Source: Methanobrevibacter millerae (GTDB lineage: Archaea > Methanobacteriota > Methanobacteria > Methanobacteriales > Methanobacteriaceae). From it: a DNA stretch of 64,000 nt. The stretch lies in the NCBI GenBank assembly GCA_015063005.1, contig SUTF01000001.1, positions 124,001-188,000 of the forward strand, written 5' to 3'. A model generated the notes under the pieces. It worked only from the letters and a program-made list of their open reading frames with translations. It did not search any database and was not told the DNA's origin. Positions 35,767 to 44,439 of this stretch are shown in pieces (positions within the stretch are counted from its first letter, which is position 1; every line of letters starts with the position of its first letter). A program made the translations under genes and the position numbers.

Positions 35767-36726
35767 TTAATTCAATTTTTTGTTTTCAAGTTCTTCATTC
35801 ATTCCCCATCTGAAAAAGATAACTTTCTTAGAACCTCCATCAAAGCAGTAATCCGCATCTGTTATCAATTCACTTGCAGGCAAGGCAGAAATATTATTGT
35901 CGGATTCATAAGTTTGAAGACCGCACCATATTTCAGCATCTCCAGAGTTATTTACAAACCATTCAGTCGTATTTTCAAACCAGCTGCTGGTTTCGTTATA
36001 ATTTCCTTTATACATCATAGGAACAATAGCATCAACATATTTGCTTAATGTAGGAATGTCCTGACCGTAATAATATTCATCTTTATCTGCCTCAGGCATT
36101 ACTGTTGCGGATAATGTTAAATCAGGATTGACTTTTCTCACTTCTTTAGAAAAGTTTTCAACGAACTGATTAATGGCCTTTGTCCCATTTTTGAAGTTAT
36201 ATGCATTACCTTCAAATCGGATATAATCAATTTGTATTCCACTGACTTCATCCAATCCAGCATAATATTTGGCCTCTTCAATCTTATAGTTGAAGTATTT
36301 ATTATCTGGTGTTCCATTTTTTTGCACCGGTGAAATCCAGTTTCCATTATTGAATATCTGCATCCAAACATGAACTTCTATTCCATGCTTGTTAGCTTCT
36401 TTAATCCAATCCAAAACATCTCTCTGACCATATTCGGTAAAAGCATAAGAGTTCAAAAATATATATTTAACACCTTCATCTTCCATTTTATTCAAATCAA
36501 CTTTGTACATGTCTGATGCCCAAAGCCAGTATCCATACTCCTTATTATTCTTTCCAAAGTTAAAAATATCCCAAAAATTAGAGTCCTTGGACACACTTTT
36601 ATTTTTTAGTGAAATCTCATTAATTTGATAATCAGCATCTTGTGAATTCAAGTCATTTGCGGACACTGCTGTAATTGAAAAAATAAAGAATAGTGTTAAT
36701 AATAAAATTAACAGTTTTTTATAAAT
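35767..36726 (-). CDS. Secreted glycoside-hydrolase-like (GHL10-type TIM barrel) protein with apparent ATT start
   Basis: The body (about 65-320) has WLWASDMYKVDL, WIKEANKHGIEVHVWMQIF, VSGIQIDYIRFEG and YVDAIVPMMYKGNY, the pattern of the putative glycosyl hydrolase family GHL10. The first usual start codon is a GTG at 36666, but the frame stays open upstream and gives a perfect signal peptide (YKKLLILLLTLFFIFSITAVSA). AGGAGG stands exactly 7 bases before an ATT at 36724-36726. I therefore place the start at ATT. Starting at GTG would remove export and leave the Shine-Dalgarno unused. Likely target is a surface or diet polysaccharide; unproven. Confidence 0.75.
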   Translation of the reverse strand: MYKKLLILLLTLFFIFSITAVSANDLNSQDADYQINEISLKNKSVSKDSNFWDIFNFGKNNKEYGYWLWASDMYKVDLNKMEDEGVKYIFLNSYAFTEYGQRDVLDWIKEANKHGIEVHVWMQIFNNGNWISPVQKNGTPDNKYFNYKIEEAKYYAGLDEVSGIQIDYIRFEGNAYNFKNGTKAINQFVENFSKEVRKVNPDLTLSATVMPEADKDEYYYGQDIPTLSKYVDAIVPMMYKGNYNETSSWFENTTEWFVNNSGDAEIWCGLQTYESDNNISALPASELITDADYCFDGGSKKVIFFRWGMNEELENKKLN

Positions 36727-36733
36727 AAATAGT

Positions 36734-36739
36734 CCTCCT
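36734..36739 (-). promoter_or_regulatory. Shine-Dalgarno AGGAGG that decides the ATT start
   Basis: A perfect six-base site on the minus strand, 7 bases before the ATT. No ATG, GTG or TTG occurs in the correct frame within reach of it. Confidence 0.75.
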
Positions 36740-36794
36740 AATTATCTCCCTTTATATTGACTTTTTTTATTATCTTTTATATTCTTTTTTGTTT

Positions 36795-36816
36795 TTTTGA
36801 GTGAAAAAACTCAAAA
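36795..36816. terminator. Stem-loop in the divergent region before the protease-adhesin
   Basis: TTTTGAG (36795-36801) and CTCAAAA (36810-36816) pair around an A-rich loop, between two outward-reading genes. It is more likely an operator or chance palindrome than a terminator, because both neighbours start here. Confidence 0.3.
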
Positions 36817-36880
36817 TATACTAAATATAATAATAATGAAAATTATAGATTATTAATAATTAAATATTTGAGATGAAATA

Positions 36881-39800
36881 ATGAAAACTATAAGCAAAAT
36901 ATTTTTATTTTTAATTTTATTCATATTAATTATTCCATTTAGCTTTGCTAGTGATAATATTACTATGAATGATGATACTTTAGCTATTAGTTCAGATAAT
37001 AGCTTATTATCCACATCAAATATTTATTTCGATTCATCAGTTGAAATTGATGGGAATGGTAGTCAAGCAAGCCCATATAAATATTTGTCTTCATCAAAAT
37101 TATCAGATAATAGCATAGCTCATTTTGCAAATGGACGATATGAATTGGATAGAACTAAGAGCGTAAACAATTTAACGATTATAGGTCAAAATCCTTTATA
37201 CACTTTTATTGGTGGTAAATCTTCACAAATTTCAATTCAAGGCACATTAAATATTATGAATATTACATTAAACGATTTGTCAATTTATAATAGTGGAAAT
37301 TTTAATGCAAATAACGTAATTTTTGAAAATAATGATGGCAGTTACACTGGAAGTTATCAGAATGTATTTGGTGGTGTAATATATTCTACCGGAGGCACTG
37401 CAGTAATATCATCATCCACTTTTAGGGAAAACACTGCTACATATGGTGGAGCAATCTATATTAGAGGTTCAAATTTACGTTTGATTGATTCCGTCTTTGA
37501 GCATAATTATGCATACAAATATGGTGGTGGTATAGCCAGCGAAGGGAATTCTGATTTATATATCGAAAATACTCTCTTTGATGATTGTTATACAATAACC
37601 AATGCAGGCGGTGCTGTTTATTCCAGAGATTCTAAATTAAACATTATCAAATCAAATTTTACATCTTGTGGTGCTACATTTGGTGGAGCCATATGTGATT
37701 TAGCTTCAATTTCCAACATTGATTCAATAATTGCCACATATAATAAAGCCAATTATCAGGGTGGAGCCATTTATAAGATGTATGGGTCAATGAATGTTAC
37801 CTCATCAATATTCACGTCCAATCAGGCATTAAGCGGTGGAGCTATTTTTGCAGATAATTCCTCTTATTTTTCTGTAAAATCATCAAATTTTAATTCAAAT
37901 AAAGCAACTAATGATGGTGGAGCCATTTATACAATTTTAAACACTCAAAATATTATTTCATCCAATACATATAAAAACAATAAGGCATCAAATGGGAATA
38001 ACCATTATAATTCTTTGGGTTACGATTTGTTTATTGGAAATGGTAATTACACTTTATTTAAAGGTGATTTCTCATTTAATGGAACTCTACCGTCCAACTA
38101 TGATTTAAGGGATTATGGATATGTTACTCCTGTTAAAAATCAAAAAAGCAGTGGCAACTGTTGGGCATTCACTTCCCTTGCTGCATTGGAATCATGTATA
38201 TTGAAAGCTACTGGTGTTTCACATGATTTATCCGAAGAAAATATGAAAAATGTCATGTCATATTATTCTGATTACGGATGGGTGCTTCCAACAAATACTG
38301 GAGGATATGATGACATGGGCGTAGGATATCTTGTAAGTTGGCTTGGAGCATTTGATGAAGAATTGGAAACATTCAGTGACTATAGCGTTTTATCTCCTGT
38401 ATTGAACAGTACCATTCATGTTCAAAACTTGGTATATCTTACACGTTCAAACTACACTGACAATAATGCCGTTAAGGAGGCCATAATTAAATATGGTGCT
38501 GTAGCTACCGGAATCTATTATTCTGGATCCTATATGAATTCAAACAGCTATTATTACAACGGACCTAATGGACCAAACCATGCTGTAACTATTGTCGGAT
38601 GGGATGACAACTATTCAAAAAACAAGTTTAGGACTAGTCCTGAAGGGGATGGAGCATGGATTTGTAAAAATAGTTGGGGAGATACATGGGGAAATAAAGG
38701 TTATTTCTATGTTTCCTATTACGATAAAAACTGTGTAAGAGTAGGAGATTATGACAAATCCACTTATACTATCATTTTGAATGATACGGTACGTTATGAC
38801 AAGAATTATCAATATGACATTATTGGAATCACAGATTATCTGATAACCGGTGAAAGCACAATATGGTATGAAAATATTTTCAATGCAACCGGTGATGAGT
38901 TTTTAGCTGCATTTTCCACATATTTCAATGCAACCACTAAATGGACTGCTCAAATTTATGTGAACAATGCTTTAAAATCAACTCAAAATGGAGTTTCAAA
39001 TCCAGGATATTACACTTTTGATTTAGACCAGTTTATTCCATTAAAAACAGGTGATGAATTTAAAGTAGTCATAAAACTTGAATGTGATAAGTTCGCATCT
39101 TTACCAATTTCAGAAAAAGTCAGATCAAACAGGATTTTATACTCTAAAGGCATATCATTCTTCAGTTTCGATGGCATTAACTGGTTTGATTTATATGACT
39201 ATGCTTCTGACATGTCACAATATGGACATTCTTATGATTCACAGGTTGCATGTATTAAAGCATTCACTGTTGATGCATTAAATACGAATATAACATTGGA
39301 TATTCCAGAATTAGTTTCTGTTAAGTCACCAATTGATATAAAAGCTATTGTAAAAGATGAATATGGAAATTTAGTTCAATTTGGTAATGTTACATTTAAT
39401 ATTGACTCTAAAAATTATGTCCGTCCGATTATTGATGGTATTGCTAGCTTAACAACTCAATTTACTTCTATTAAGAATTATTCAATTTCTGTAACTTATG
39501 AAAGTAATGATTATTATTTGGACTCATCAATTTCAAGTGTAATTAATATTACAGTCAAATCCGCAAATTTAACGTTAGGCATTTCTGATATAGTTTATGG
39601 GGATAAGATAATTGTTAAAAATACATTAATCGCTGATGATTTAAAAATTACTGGAAATATAATTGTTAAAATCAATTCTAAAGAATATTTGGTGCCGGCC
39701 AATGGTGAATCTGAGGTCGATGACATTTTCAATCCTGGAAGTTATGAGGCATTCGGATATTATTCCAATATTGCTACTGCCAATACAACATTTGATGTGA

Positions 39801-41098
39801 CTAAATTACCATTAGATATGGCTATTAATATATTAAAAACAGATTATGATGCAGTAATGATTACTTTAAAACTTTCACAACCAGTTAATGCTACTGTTAA
39901 TGTCAATGTTAATTCCAAACGTTATGATGTTAATGCTACAAATGGATATGGAGTTTTATCATTAACTGATTTGGATTATGGAAATTATGATGTAAATGCT
40001 CAATTTTCAAGCATTATTTATCAAAATACTTCTAGTAACGGTAATTTTACTATAGATAATATCAAAACACATCTCGATGCAGATAATGTTGAAATGTATT
40101 ATAAGGATGGATCCAGATTCTATGTAACCTTGCTTGATAAGAATAATAATCCTTTAGCTAATAGGACTGTAATTATAAGGATTAATGGAGTTGACAATTC
40201 CAGAGTAACTAATGATGGAGGTTTAGCGTCAATTGCCGTCAATTTAAATCAGGGCATTTATGATGTTTTAGTTAAATTTTCCGGTGATGATAAATATCTC
40301 TCTAGTGAAATATCAAGAAACATTACTATCAAATCAACTATCGAATCATCTAATATTGTTAAATACTTTAGAAACGGAACTCAATTTTATGCAACCATAT
40401 TGGATTATAATGGTAATCCTGTTGCTAGTCGAAATGTTGAAATGAACATTAATGGAGTATTTTATACAAGAGTCACTAATTCCGAAGGTGTAGTTAGGTT
40501 AAATATTAATTTGGAACCTGATATATATATTTTAACCCTTACAAATCCAATCACTAAAGAAGAGAGGTCATATAACATCACAGTTCTTTCCCGTTTAGTT
40601 GAAAATTATGATCTGGTGAAATATTATAAAAATGCATCCAGATATTCAGTTAAAGTTTTAAGCGATACCGGTTCTCCGTTATCTGGCGTAAATGTTACAT
40701 TCAATATTAATGGTGTATTTTATAATAGATTAACTGATGCTAATGGTGTTGCAAGCCTTGCCATTAATCTTGAACCGGGAACCTATACTATTACTGCGGA
40801 ATATGATTCCGGAAGAGTTTCTAATAAAATTACCGTAAAACCAGTAATATTGACTTCTGATGTTACCATGTACTATAAGGATGGAACTACATTTAAAGCT
40901 ACAATTTTGGATGGTATGGGAAATGTTTTGCCTGGAGTTGAGGTAACATTTAATATTAATGGAGTATTTTATCAAAGAACAACAAATTCTTCAGGTGTTG
41001 CAAACTTGAATATCAATTTGCAATCTGGCAAATACATAATTACCAGTATGTATAATGGATTAGGTGTTTCTAATACAATAACTATTAGAAATATTTAA
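36881..41098 (+). CDS. Giant adhesin-like protein with papain-like cysteine protease domain
   Basis: A 1405-residue secreted protein. It has a signal peptide (KTISKIFLFLILFILIIPFSFA), a beta-helix of GGAI repeats (about 60-385), then a C1A papain-like domain (about 405-650). The protease has Gln421 and Cys427 in NQKSSGNCWAF, His567 in GPNHAVTIVGWDD and Asn597 in CKNSWGDTWG, so the catalytic set is complete. A lectin-like beta domain (about 655-800) follows, then Ig-like modules to the end, the last four close to those of the other two adhesins. No propeptide like that of papain and no membrane anchor is seen. It may cut surface proteins or peptide cross-links; target unknown. Confidence 0.9.
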   Translation: MKTISKIFLFLILFILIIPFSFASDNITMNDDTLAISSDNSLLSTSNIYFDSSVEIDGNGSQASPYKYLSSSKLSDNSIAHFANGRYELDRTKSVNNLTIIGQNPLYTFIGGKSSQISIQGTLNIMNITLNDLSIYNSGNFNANNVIFENNDGSYTGSYQNVFGGVIYSTGGTAVISSSTFRENTATYGGAIYIRGSNLRLIDSVFEHNYAYKYGGGIASEGNSDLYIENTLFDDCYTITNAGGAVYSRDSKLNIIKSNFTSCGATFGGAICDLASISNIDSIIATYNKANYQGGAIYKMYGSMNVTSSIFTSNQALSGGAIFADNSSYFSVKSSNFNSNKATNDGGAIYTILNTQNIISSNTYKNNKASNGNNHYNSLGYDLFIGNGNYTLFKGDFSFNGTLPSNYDLRDYGYVTPVKNQKSSGNCWAFTSLAALESCILKATGVSHDLSEENMKNVMSYYSDYGWVLPTNTGGYDDMGVGYLVSWLGAFDEELETFSDYSVLSPVLNSTIHVQNLVYLTRSNYTDNNAVKEAIIKYGAVATGIYYSGSYMNSNSYYYNGPNGPNHAVTIVGWDDNYSKNKFRTSPEGDGAWICKNSWGDTWGNKGYFYVSYYDKNCVRVGDYDKSTYTIILNDTVRYDKNYQYDIIGITDYLITGESTIWYENIFNATGDEFLAAFSTYFNATTKWTAQIYVNNALKSTQNGVSNPGYYTFDLDQFIPLKTGDEFKVVIKLECDKFASLPISEKVRSNRILYSKGISFFSFDGINWFDLYDYASDMSQYGHSYDSQVACIKAFTVDALNTNITLDIPELVSVKSPIDIKAIVKDEYGNLVQFGNVTFNIDSKNYVRPIIDGIASLTTQFTSIKNYSISVTYESNDYYLDSSISSVINITVKSANLTLGISDIVYGDKIIVKNTLIADDLKITGNIIVKINSKEYLVPANGESEVDDIFNPGSYEAFGYYSNIATANTTFDVTKLPLDMAINILKTDYDAVMITLKLSQPVNATVNVNVNSKRYDVNATNGYGVLSLTDLDYGNYDVNAQFSSIIYQNTSSNGNFTIDNIKTHLDADNVEMYYKDGSRFYVTLLDKNNNPLANRTVIIRINGVDNSRVTNDGGLASIAVNLNQGIYDVLVKFSGDDKYLSSEISRNITIKSTIESSNIVKYFRNGTQFYATILDYNGNPVASRNVEMNINGVFYTRVTNSEGVVRLNINLEPDIYILTLTNPITKEERSYNITVLSRLVENYDLVKYYKNASRYSVKVLSDTGSPLSGVNVTFNINGVFYNRLTDANGVASLAINLEPGTYTITAEYDSGRVSNKITVKPVILTSDVTMYYKDGTTFKATILDGMGNVLPGVEVTFNINGVFYQRTTNSSGVANLNINLQSGKYIITSMYNGLGVSNTITIRNI

Positions 41099-41182
41099 TT
41101 CTATTTTCTTTTTTTTTAACAAACATTTATAGTATTTAATTAATATAATGTAGAATATATTAAATAATTTTTAGGTGAAAAA

Positions 41183-42880
41183 TTGTCTTGGTTATTCGTT
41201 ATTCTTGCATTTTTGTTGGCTAGTTTAAAAACATCCAAACCTAAATATCAAAGGGTTTCTGTTATTATACCGGCTTTTAATGAAGAAAATACGGTAGCTA
41301 AAGTAGTTGAGGTTGTAAAGGCCGTTTCATTTGTTGATGAGATTATAGTAGTCAATGATGGATCGTCTGATAAGACTGCTGAAGAGGCTGAAAAAGCTGG
41401 AGCTATCGTAATTAATCATGAAGTGAATAAGGGTAAGGGTGAAGCACTTCACACTGGTTATAAAAATGCTGATTGTGATATTATTGCTTTTATTGATGCA
41501 GATATTCATAATTTAACTTCTAAAAAAGTTGAAGCTATGATTAAGCCTATTTTAGATGGAAAAGCAGAAATTACCAAGACAAAATTTGCACGTGAAAGCG
41601 GACGTGTTACCGAACTTACCGCTAAACCTCTTTTGAATTTCTTTTTCCCTGAAATTTCTTTTGAACAACCTTTGAGTGGTCAGTTTGCTGCCCGTAAGGA
41701 AATTTTGCAAAGGATTAATTTTGAAAAGGATTATGGTGTTGATGTTGGAATAGTTATTGACGCTGATGTATTAGGTATTTCTATTTTGGAAGTTGACATT
41801 GGTGCAATAGAACATGATATGTCACCTTTGGCCGATTTGAATATAATGGCTAATGAAGTTGTAAGAACAATTATGAGCCGTGCTAACAAGTATGGTAGGG
41901 TAACAATGATTGATGATATAGGATATTATATTCGTATGTCAATTGTAGGATTGTCTTTAGTCATTCTAGGATTATTCACTATATTTTTCGTTAAGTTTAT
42001 ACCATTATCAGTTGGGGTTATAATTTCTGTCATAGGTATTGTTTTATCTATTTATTATATTGTTAAAGTTATTATCCAATCAATAATAATATATAGAAAG
42101 AAACCGAGAGCTAATCTGTTAAAATCTTTTATCAGAGTTCATTTCCCACTGATAATATCAATGCTGCTTTTACTCTTGATGCTTTCAACATTTTTGGGTG
42201 CTGCTACTTTTGATAACGGAACAATTTCCATTGAACCAAATTCAAGAAATCTAATCATTTTCACAGACCAAAGAAGTGACAATGCAGTTTCAGTTAGAGG
42301 ACCATATACTGTAGACTCCGCAATTGAAAATGAATCTAATGCAATACGGATGCCATCAGATGCAATGATGACTTTAGGTGTTAATGTTAATGACACGATT
42401 ATTATAAATGATGAATCCTATATTATAAATGAAACTAGAAATTTCGAGCCAGGTATATTAAGACTTCCTTTAAATGCAAAAAATGCATTAGGTATCGATG
42501 ATGGAAATATCATTCAGAATAGCCGTCTTGAGGATGTATTTGAAAAATCAATAATAATTCATAATTTAAATGGAAATAATGTATCATTTGCAGAAAAATT
42601 TAGTATTCAATCAAGACAGCCTGGCGGATGGACCTATGAGGTAATTGTAGATAATGTTTCAGAGGGATATTCTTCAGGAATATTTAAAGAAAACAATTCA
42701 TATTCAATTTTCGCTGACAATTCCTATTTAGGTACTTTTACAAATTCAAATGGAACAATTAAAAACCAGAACTTTACATATGGAATTCATCAAATTGAAA
42801 TAAAATTCACTAATACCAATTCTACATCCATAAAACAATTTGATAATGATCATTTTATTGATATAAAATTTAATAATTAA
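41183..42880 (+). CDS. GT2 glycosyltransferase fused to membrane helices and an extracellular beta domain
   Basis: Of 565 residues, 1-15 are hydrophobic and about 23-245 form a family 2 glycosyltransferase (VSVIIPAFNEENTVAKVV, VNDGSSDKTAEEAEKAGA, IAFIDADIHN). About 250-350 hold three or four membrane helices. The rest is outside: two similar segments, AIRMPSDAMMTLGVNVNDTIII and ILRLPLNAKNALGIDDGNII, read like the halves of a double-psi beta-barrel, and a beta-sandwich with sequons follows. The start is TTG with AGGTGA at correct spacing. The enzyme half likely builds a lipid-linked sugar. The outer domain is unusual for GT2 enzymes and may bind substrate or wall. Confidence 0.78.
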   Translation: MSWLFVILAFLLASLKTSKPKYQRVSVIIPAFNEENTVAKVVEVVKAVSFVDEIIVVNDGSSDKTAEEAEKAGAIVINHEVNKGKGEALHTGYKNADCDIIAFIDADIHNLTSKKVEAMIKPILDGKAEITKTKFARESGRVTELTAKPLLNFFFPEISFEQPLSGQFAARKEILQRINFEKDYGVDVGIVIDADVLGISILEVDIGAIEHDMSPLADLNIMANEVVRTIMSRANKYGRVTMIDDIGYYIRMSIVGLSLVILGLFTIFFVKFIPLSVGVIISVIGIVLSIYYIVKVIIQSIIIYRKKPRANLLKSFIRVHFPLIISMLLLLLMLSTFLGAATFDNGTISIEPNSRNLIIFTDQRSDNAVSVRGPYTVDSAIENESNAIRMPSDAMMTLGVNVNDTIIINDESYIINETRNFEPGILRLPLNAKNALGIDDGNIIQNSRLEDVFEKSIIIHNLNGNNVSFAEKFSIQSRQPGGWTYEVIVDNVSEGYSSGIFKENNSYSIFADNSYLGTFTNSNGTIKNQNFTYGIHQIEIKFTNTNSTSIKQFDNDHFIDIKFNN

Positions 42881-42894
42881 AAAAATAGATAATT

Positions 42895-42911
42895 GAGAGA
42901 ATTAATCTCTC
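42895..42911. terminator. Bidirectional hairpin between convergent GT2 and marker-11 genes
   Basis: GAGAGA and TCTCTC form a 6-bp stem with a 5-base loop, with A-rich sequence on the left and TTATTTTTT on the right, so each strand ends in a T run. It lies against the marker-11 stop codon. Confidence 0.6.
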
Positions 42912-43850
42912 TTATTTTTTGTCATATGCTTTTACAGCTTCTTCAACGTCATTATAAAGGCCTAAAGCTGCAAGAGCACCAACCTTACCTTGCTCACCAG
43001 TAACTGCAATCAAGTCAATACCTAACTCATCAGCAGTTTTTTCAGCAGTTTCCACATCCATCATACCAGATTTGGTTGCAATTGAATATTGCCTTAATTT
43101 TTCTGGTATTTCAAGACCTTCTAAAACAGCTATTGCGGTTTTGTCAGATAAAGTATCTCTTTTTAGAATTTCAATAACTCTATTGATTAATGCTTCTTTT
43201 TTCTTACTTTCGACAGCGAAAGTCAAAGCTATAGAAACACAATTTTGAGTTTTATGAGGGTTGTGTGGATATAATTGGACAATAATATGGTCGAGGTATT
43301 CAAAACCTTCACTAGCTAACTCAACACCTAAATTATGTGCCATTGTCCATGTTGCACCAGCATCCTTTACATCTGTATCATCTACACCAATGACTACCTT
43401 TTGGAGTTTTGGTGTTACTACGGTTGCTCTTCCTTCTTTGGAGCCTCCGCCAGATTTGATGAGTTCAACATATTTAACTCCTTCACCCATTCCTCTACAC
43501 ATTCCAGCTCCAACACCAGCACCTGCAAGGCCTGCGTGAGTTACTTTGACTTCATCTCCAACAATTTGAATTTCATCGATTCCCGCTGCATTGAAACTAG
43601 CTTTCAAATCAAGAGGAGCTGATCCAACATGGCAGGAATAAACATGTTTGTTGCCGTCACGATAAGCATCATCAATTAATTCAGAGTTGTTTTTATATTG
43701 ATGTAGTAACCAATGAGAGCCTGAAATACATGGATGATACTCAACAAGTTCAACTTTGTCTCCATCAACCATTGTAAGTACTTTTTTATATGGTGCAACC
43801 CATGGGTCTGAAAATTTTTCTCTTAACTCTTCAGGTTTTAGAATTTCCAT
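42912..43850 (-). CDS. Methanogenesis marker protein 11
   Basis: The 312-residue protein matches the conserved methanogen-only family known as marker 11: EYHPCISGSHWLLHQYKN, HVGSAPLDLKAS, HAGLAGAGVGAGMCRGMGEGV and KVVIGVDDTDVKDAGATWTMAHNLG. The GVDDTD motif also occurs in the TiaS agmatinyl-cytidine synthetase group, suggesting an ATP- or phosphate-using domain. The marker family has no settled reaction. It follows ribH by 9 bases on the same strand, so it is in an operon with a flavin gene. GATGAT precedes the ATG. Confidence 0.8.
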   Translation of the reverse strand: MEILKPEELREKFSDPWVAPYKKVLTMVDGDKVELVEYHPCISGSHWLLHQYKNNSELIDDAYRDGNKHVYSCHVGSAPLDLKASFNAAGIDEIQIVGDEVKVTHAGLAGAGVGAGMCRGMGEGVKYVELIKSGGGSKEGRATVVTPKLQKVVIGVDDTDVKDAGATWTMAHNLGVELASEGFEYLDHIIVQLYPHNPHKTQNCVSIALTFAVESKKKEALINRVIEILKRDTLSDKTAIAVLEGLEIPEKLRQYSIATKSGMMDVETAEKTADELGIDLIAVTGEQGKVGALAALGLYNDVEEAVKAYDKK

Positions 43851-43859
43851 AAAATCATC

Positions 43860-44276
43860 TTAAATTTCTTTTAATCTATCACACATTTTAATAGCAGCTT
43901 CTACAGCACTTTTAGCATTTTTAACACGTCTATGTGCATCTAATCTGGTCATACCTGGACCGGTAATACCTAAAGCTACAGGAGTATCATATTCCAATGC
44001 TAAATCAGCTATTTTACGTGATGCATGTTGTGCAACGATTTGATCGTGGTCTGTAGCGCCTTCAATTACAGCACCTAATGTGATAATAGCATCATATTCG
44101 CCTTTTTGTAATAATTTTTTAATTACAAGAGGCATGTCGAAGACACCAGGAACTGCCACTACTTTTGTAATTTCACAATCTCTATTTTTAGCTTCTGCTG
44201 TAGCTAATTCTAACATCATTTGTGTAATATCATAGTTAAATTCTGCAACAACTGCTGCAATTTCATATTTTACCAT
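43860..44276 (-). CDS. ribH: 6,7-dimethyl-8-ribityllumazine synthase
   Basis: RibH condenses the butanone phosphate and the ribityl-pyrimidine to lumazine, the penultimate step to riboflavin and also relevant to F420 precursors. The 138-residue protein has AAVVAEFNYDITQMMLELA, VPGVFDMPLVIKKLL, TLGAVIEGATDHDQIVA (with the catalytic His) and GITGPGMTRLDAH, the archaeal short form. GGAGGATTAAAT precedes the ATG. It stands between a 32-residue membrane protein gene upstream and marker 11 downstream. Confidence 0.94.
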   Translation of the reverse strand: MVKYEIAAVVAEFNYDITQMMLELATAEAKNRDCEITKVVAVPGVFDMPLVIKKLLQKGEYDAIITLGAVIEGATDHDQIVAQHASRKIADLALEYDTPVALGITGPGMTRLDAHRRVKNAKSAVEAAIKMCDRLKEI

Positions 44277-44297
44277 ATTTAATCCTCCATTTAAATT

Positions 44298-44396
44298 TTA
44301 TGCAAATATTAAAAGTAAGAAACCTGCTACCCCACTTAATACCATAATAAGGATGATAAATAGTGCAGCCCATTGCATTCTAGTAAGTTTTCTCAT
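44298..44396 (-). CDS. Small (32-residue) single-pass membrane protein
   Basis: The frame reads MRKLTRMQWAALFIILIMV and continues LSGVAGFLLLIFA: a basic head and one membrane helix. AGGAG stands 8 bases before the ATG and the stop lies 21 bases before ribH, so it is likely the first gene of the ribH/marker-11 transcript. It is shorter than most gene finders report. I do not recognise a family. The strong ribosome binding site, clean topology (positive inside) and operon position argue that it is real. Confidence 0.65.
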   Translation of the reverse strand: MRKLTRMQWAALFIILIMVLSGVAGFLLLIFA

Positions 44397-44439
44397 AATA
44401 AAAATCTCCTTAAATTATAATTAATATAACATTTTTAAG

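Noticed and set aside
36138..36371. Minus-strand frame with a repeat of the hydrolase region in another reading frame
   Set aside because: Overlaps the hydrolase-like gene fully in a second frame; no domain.
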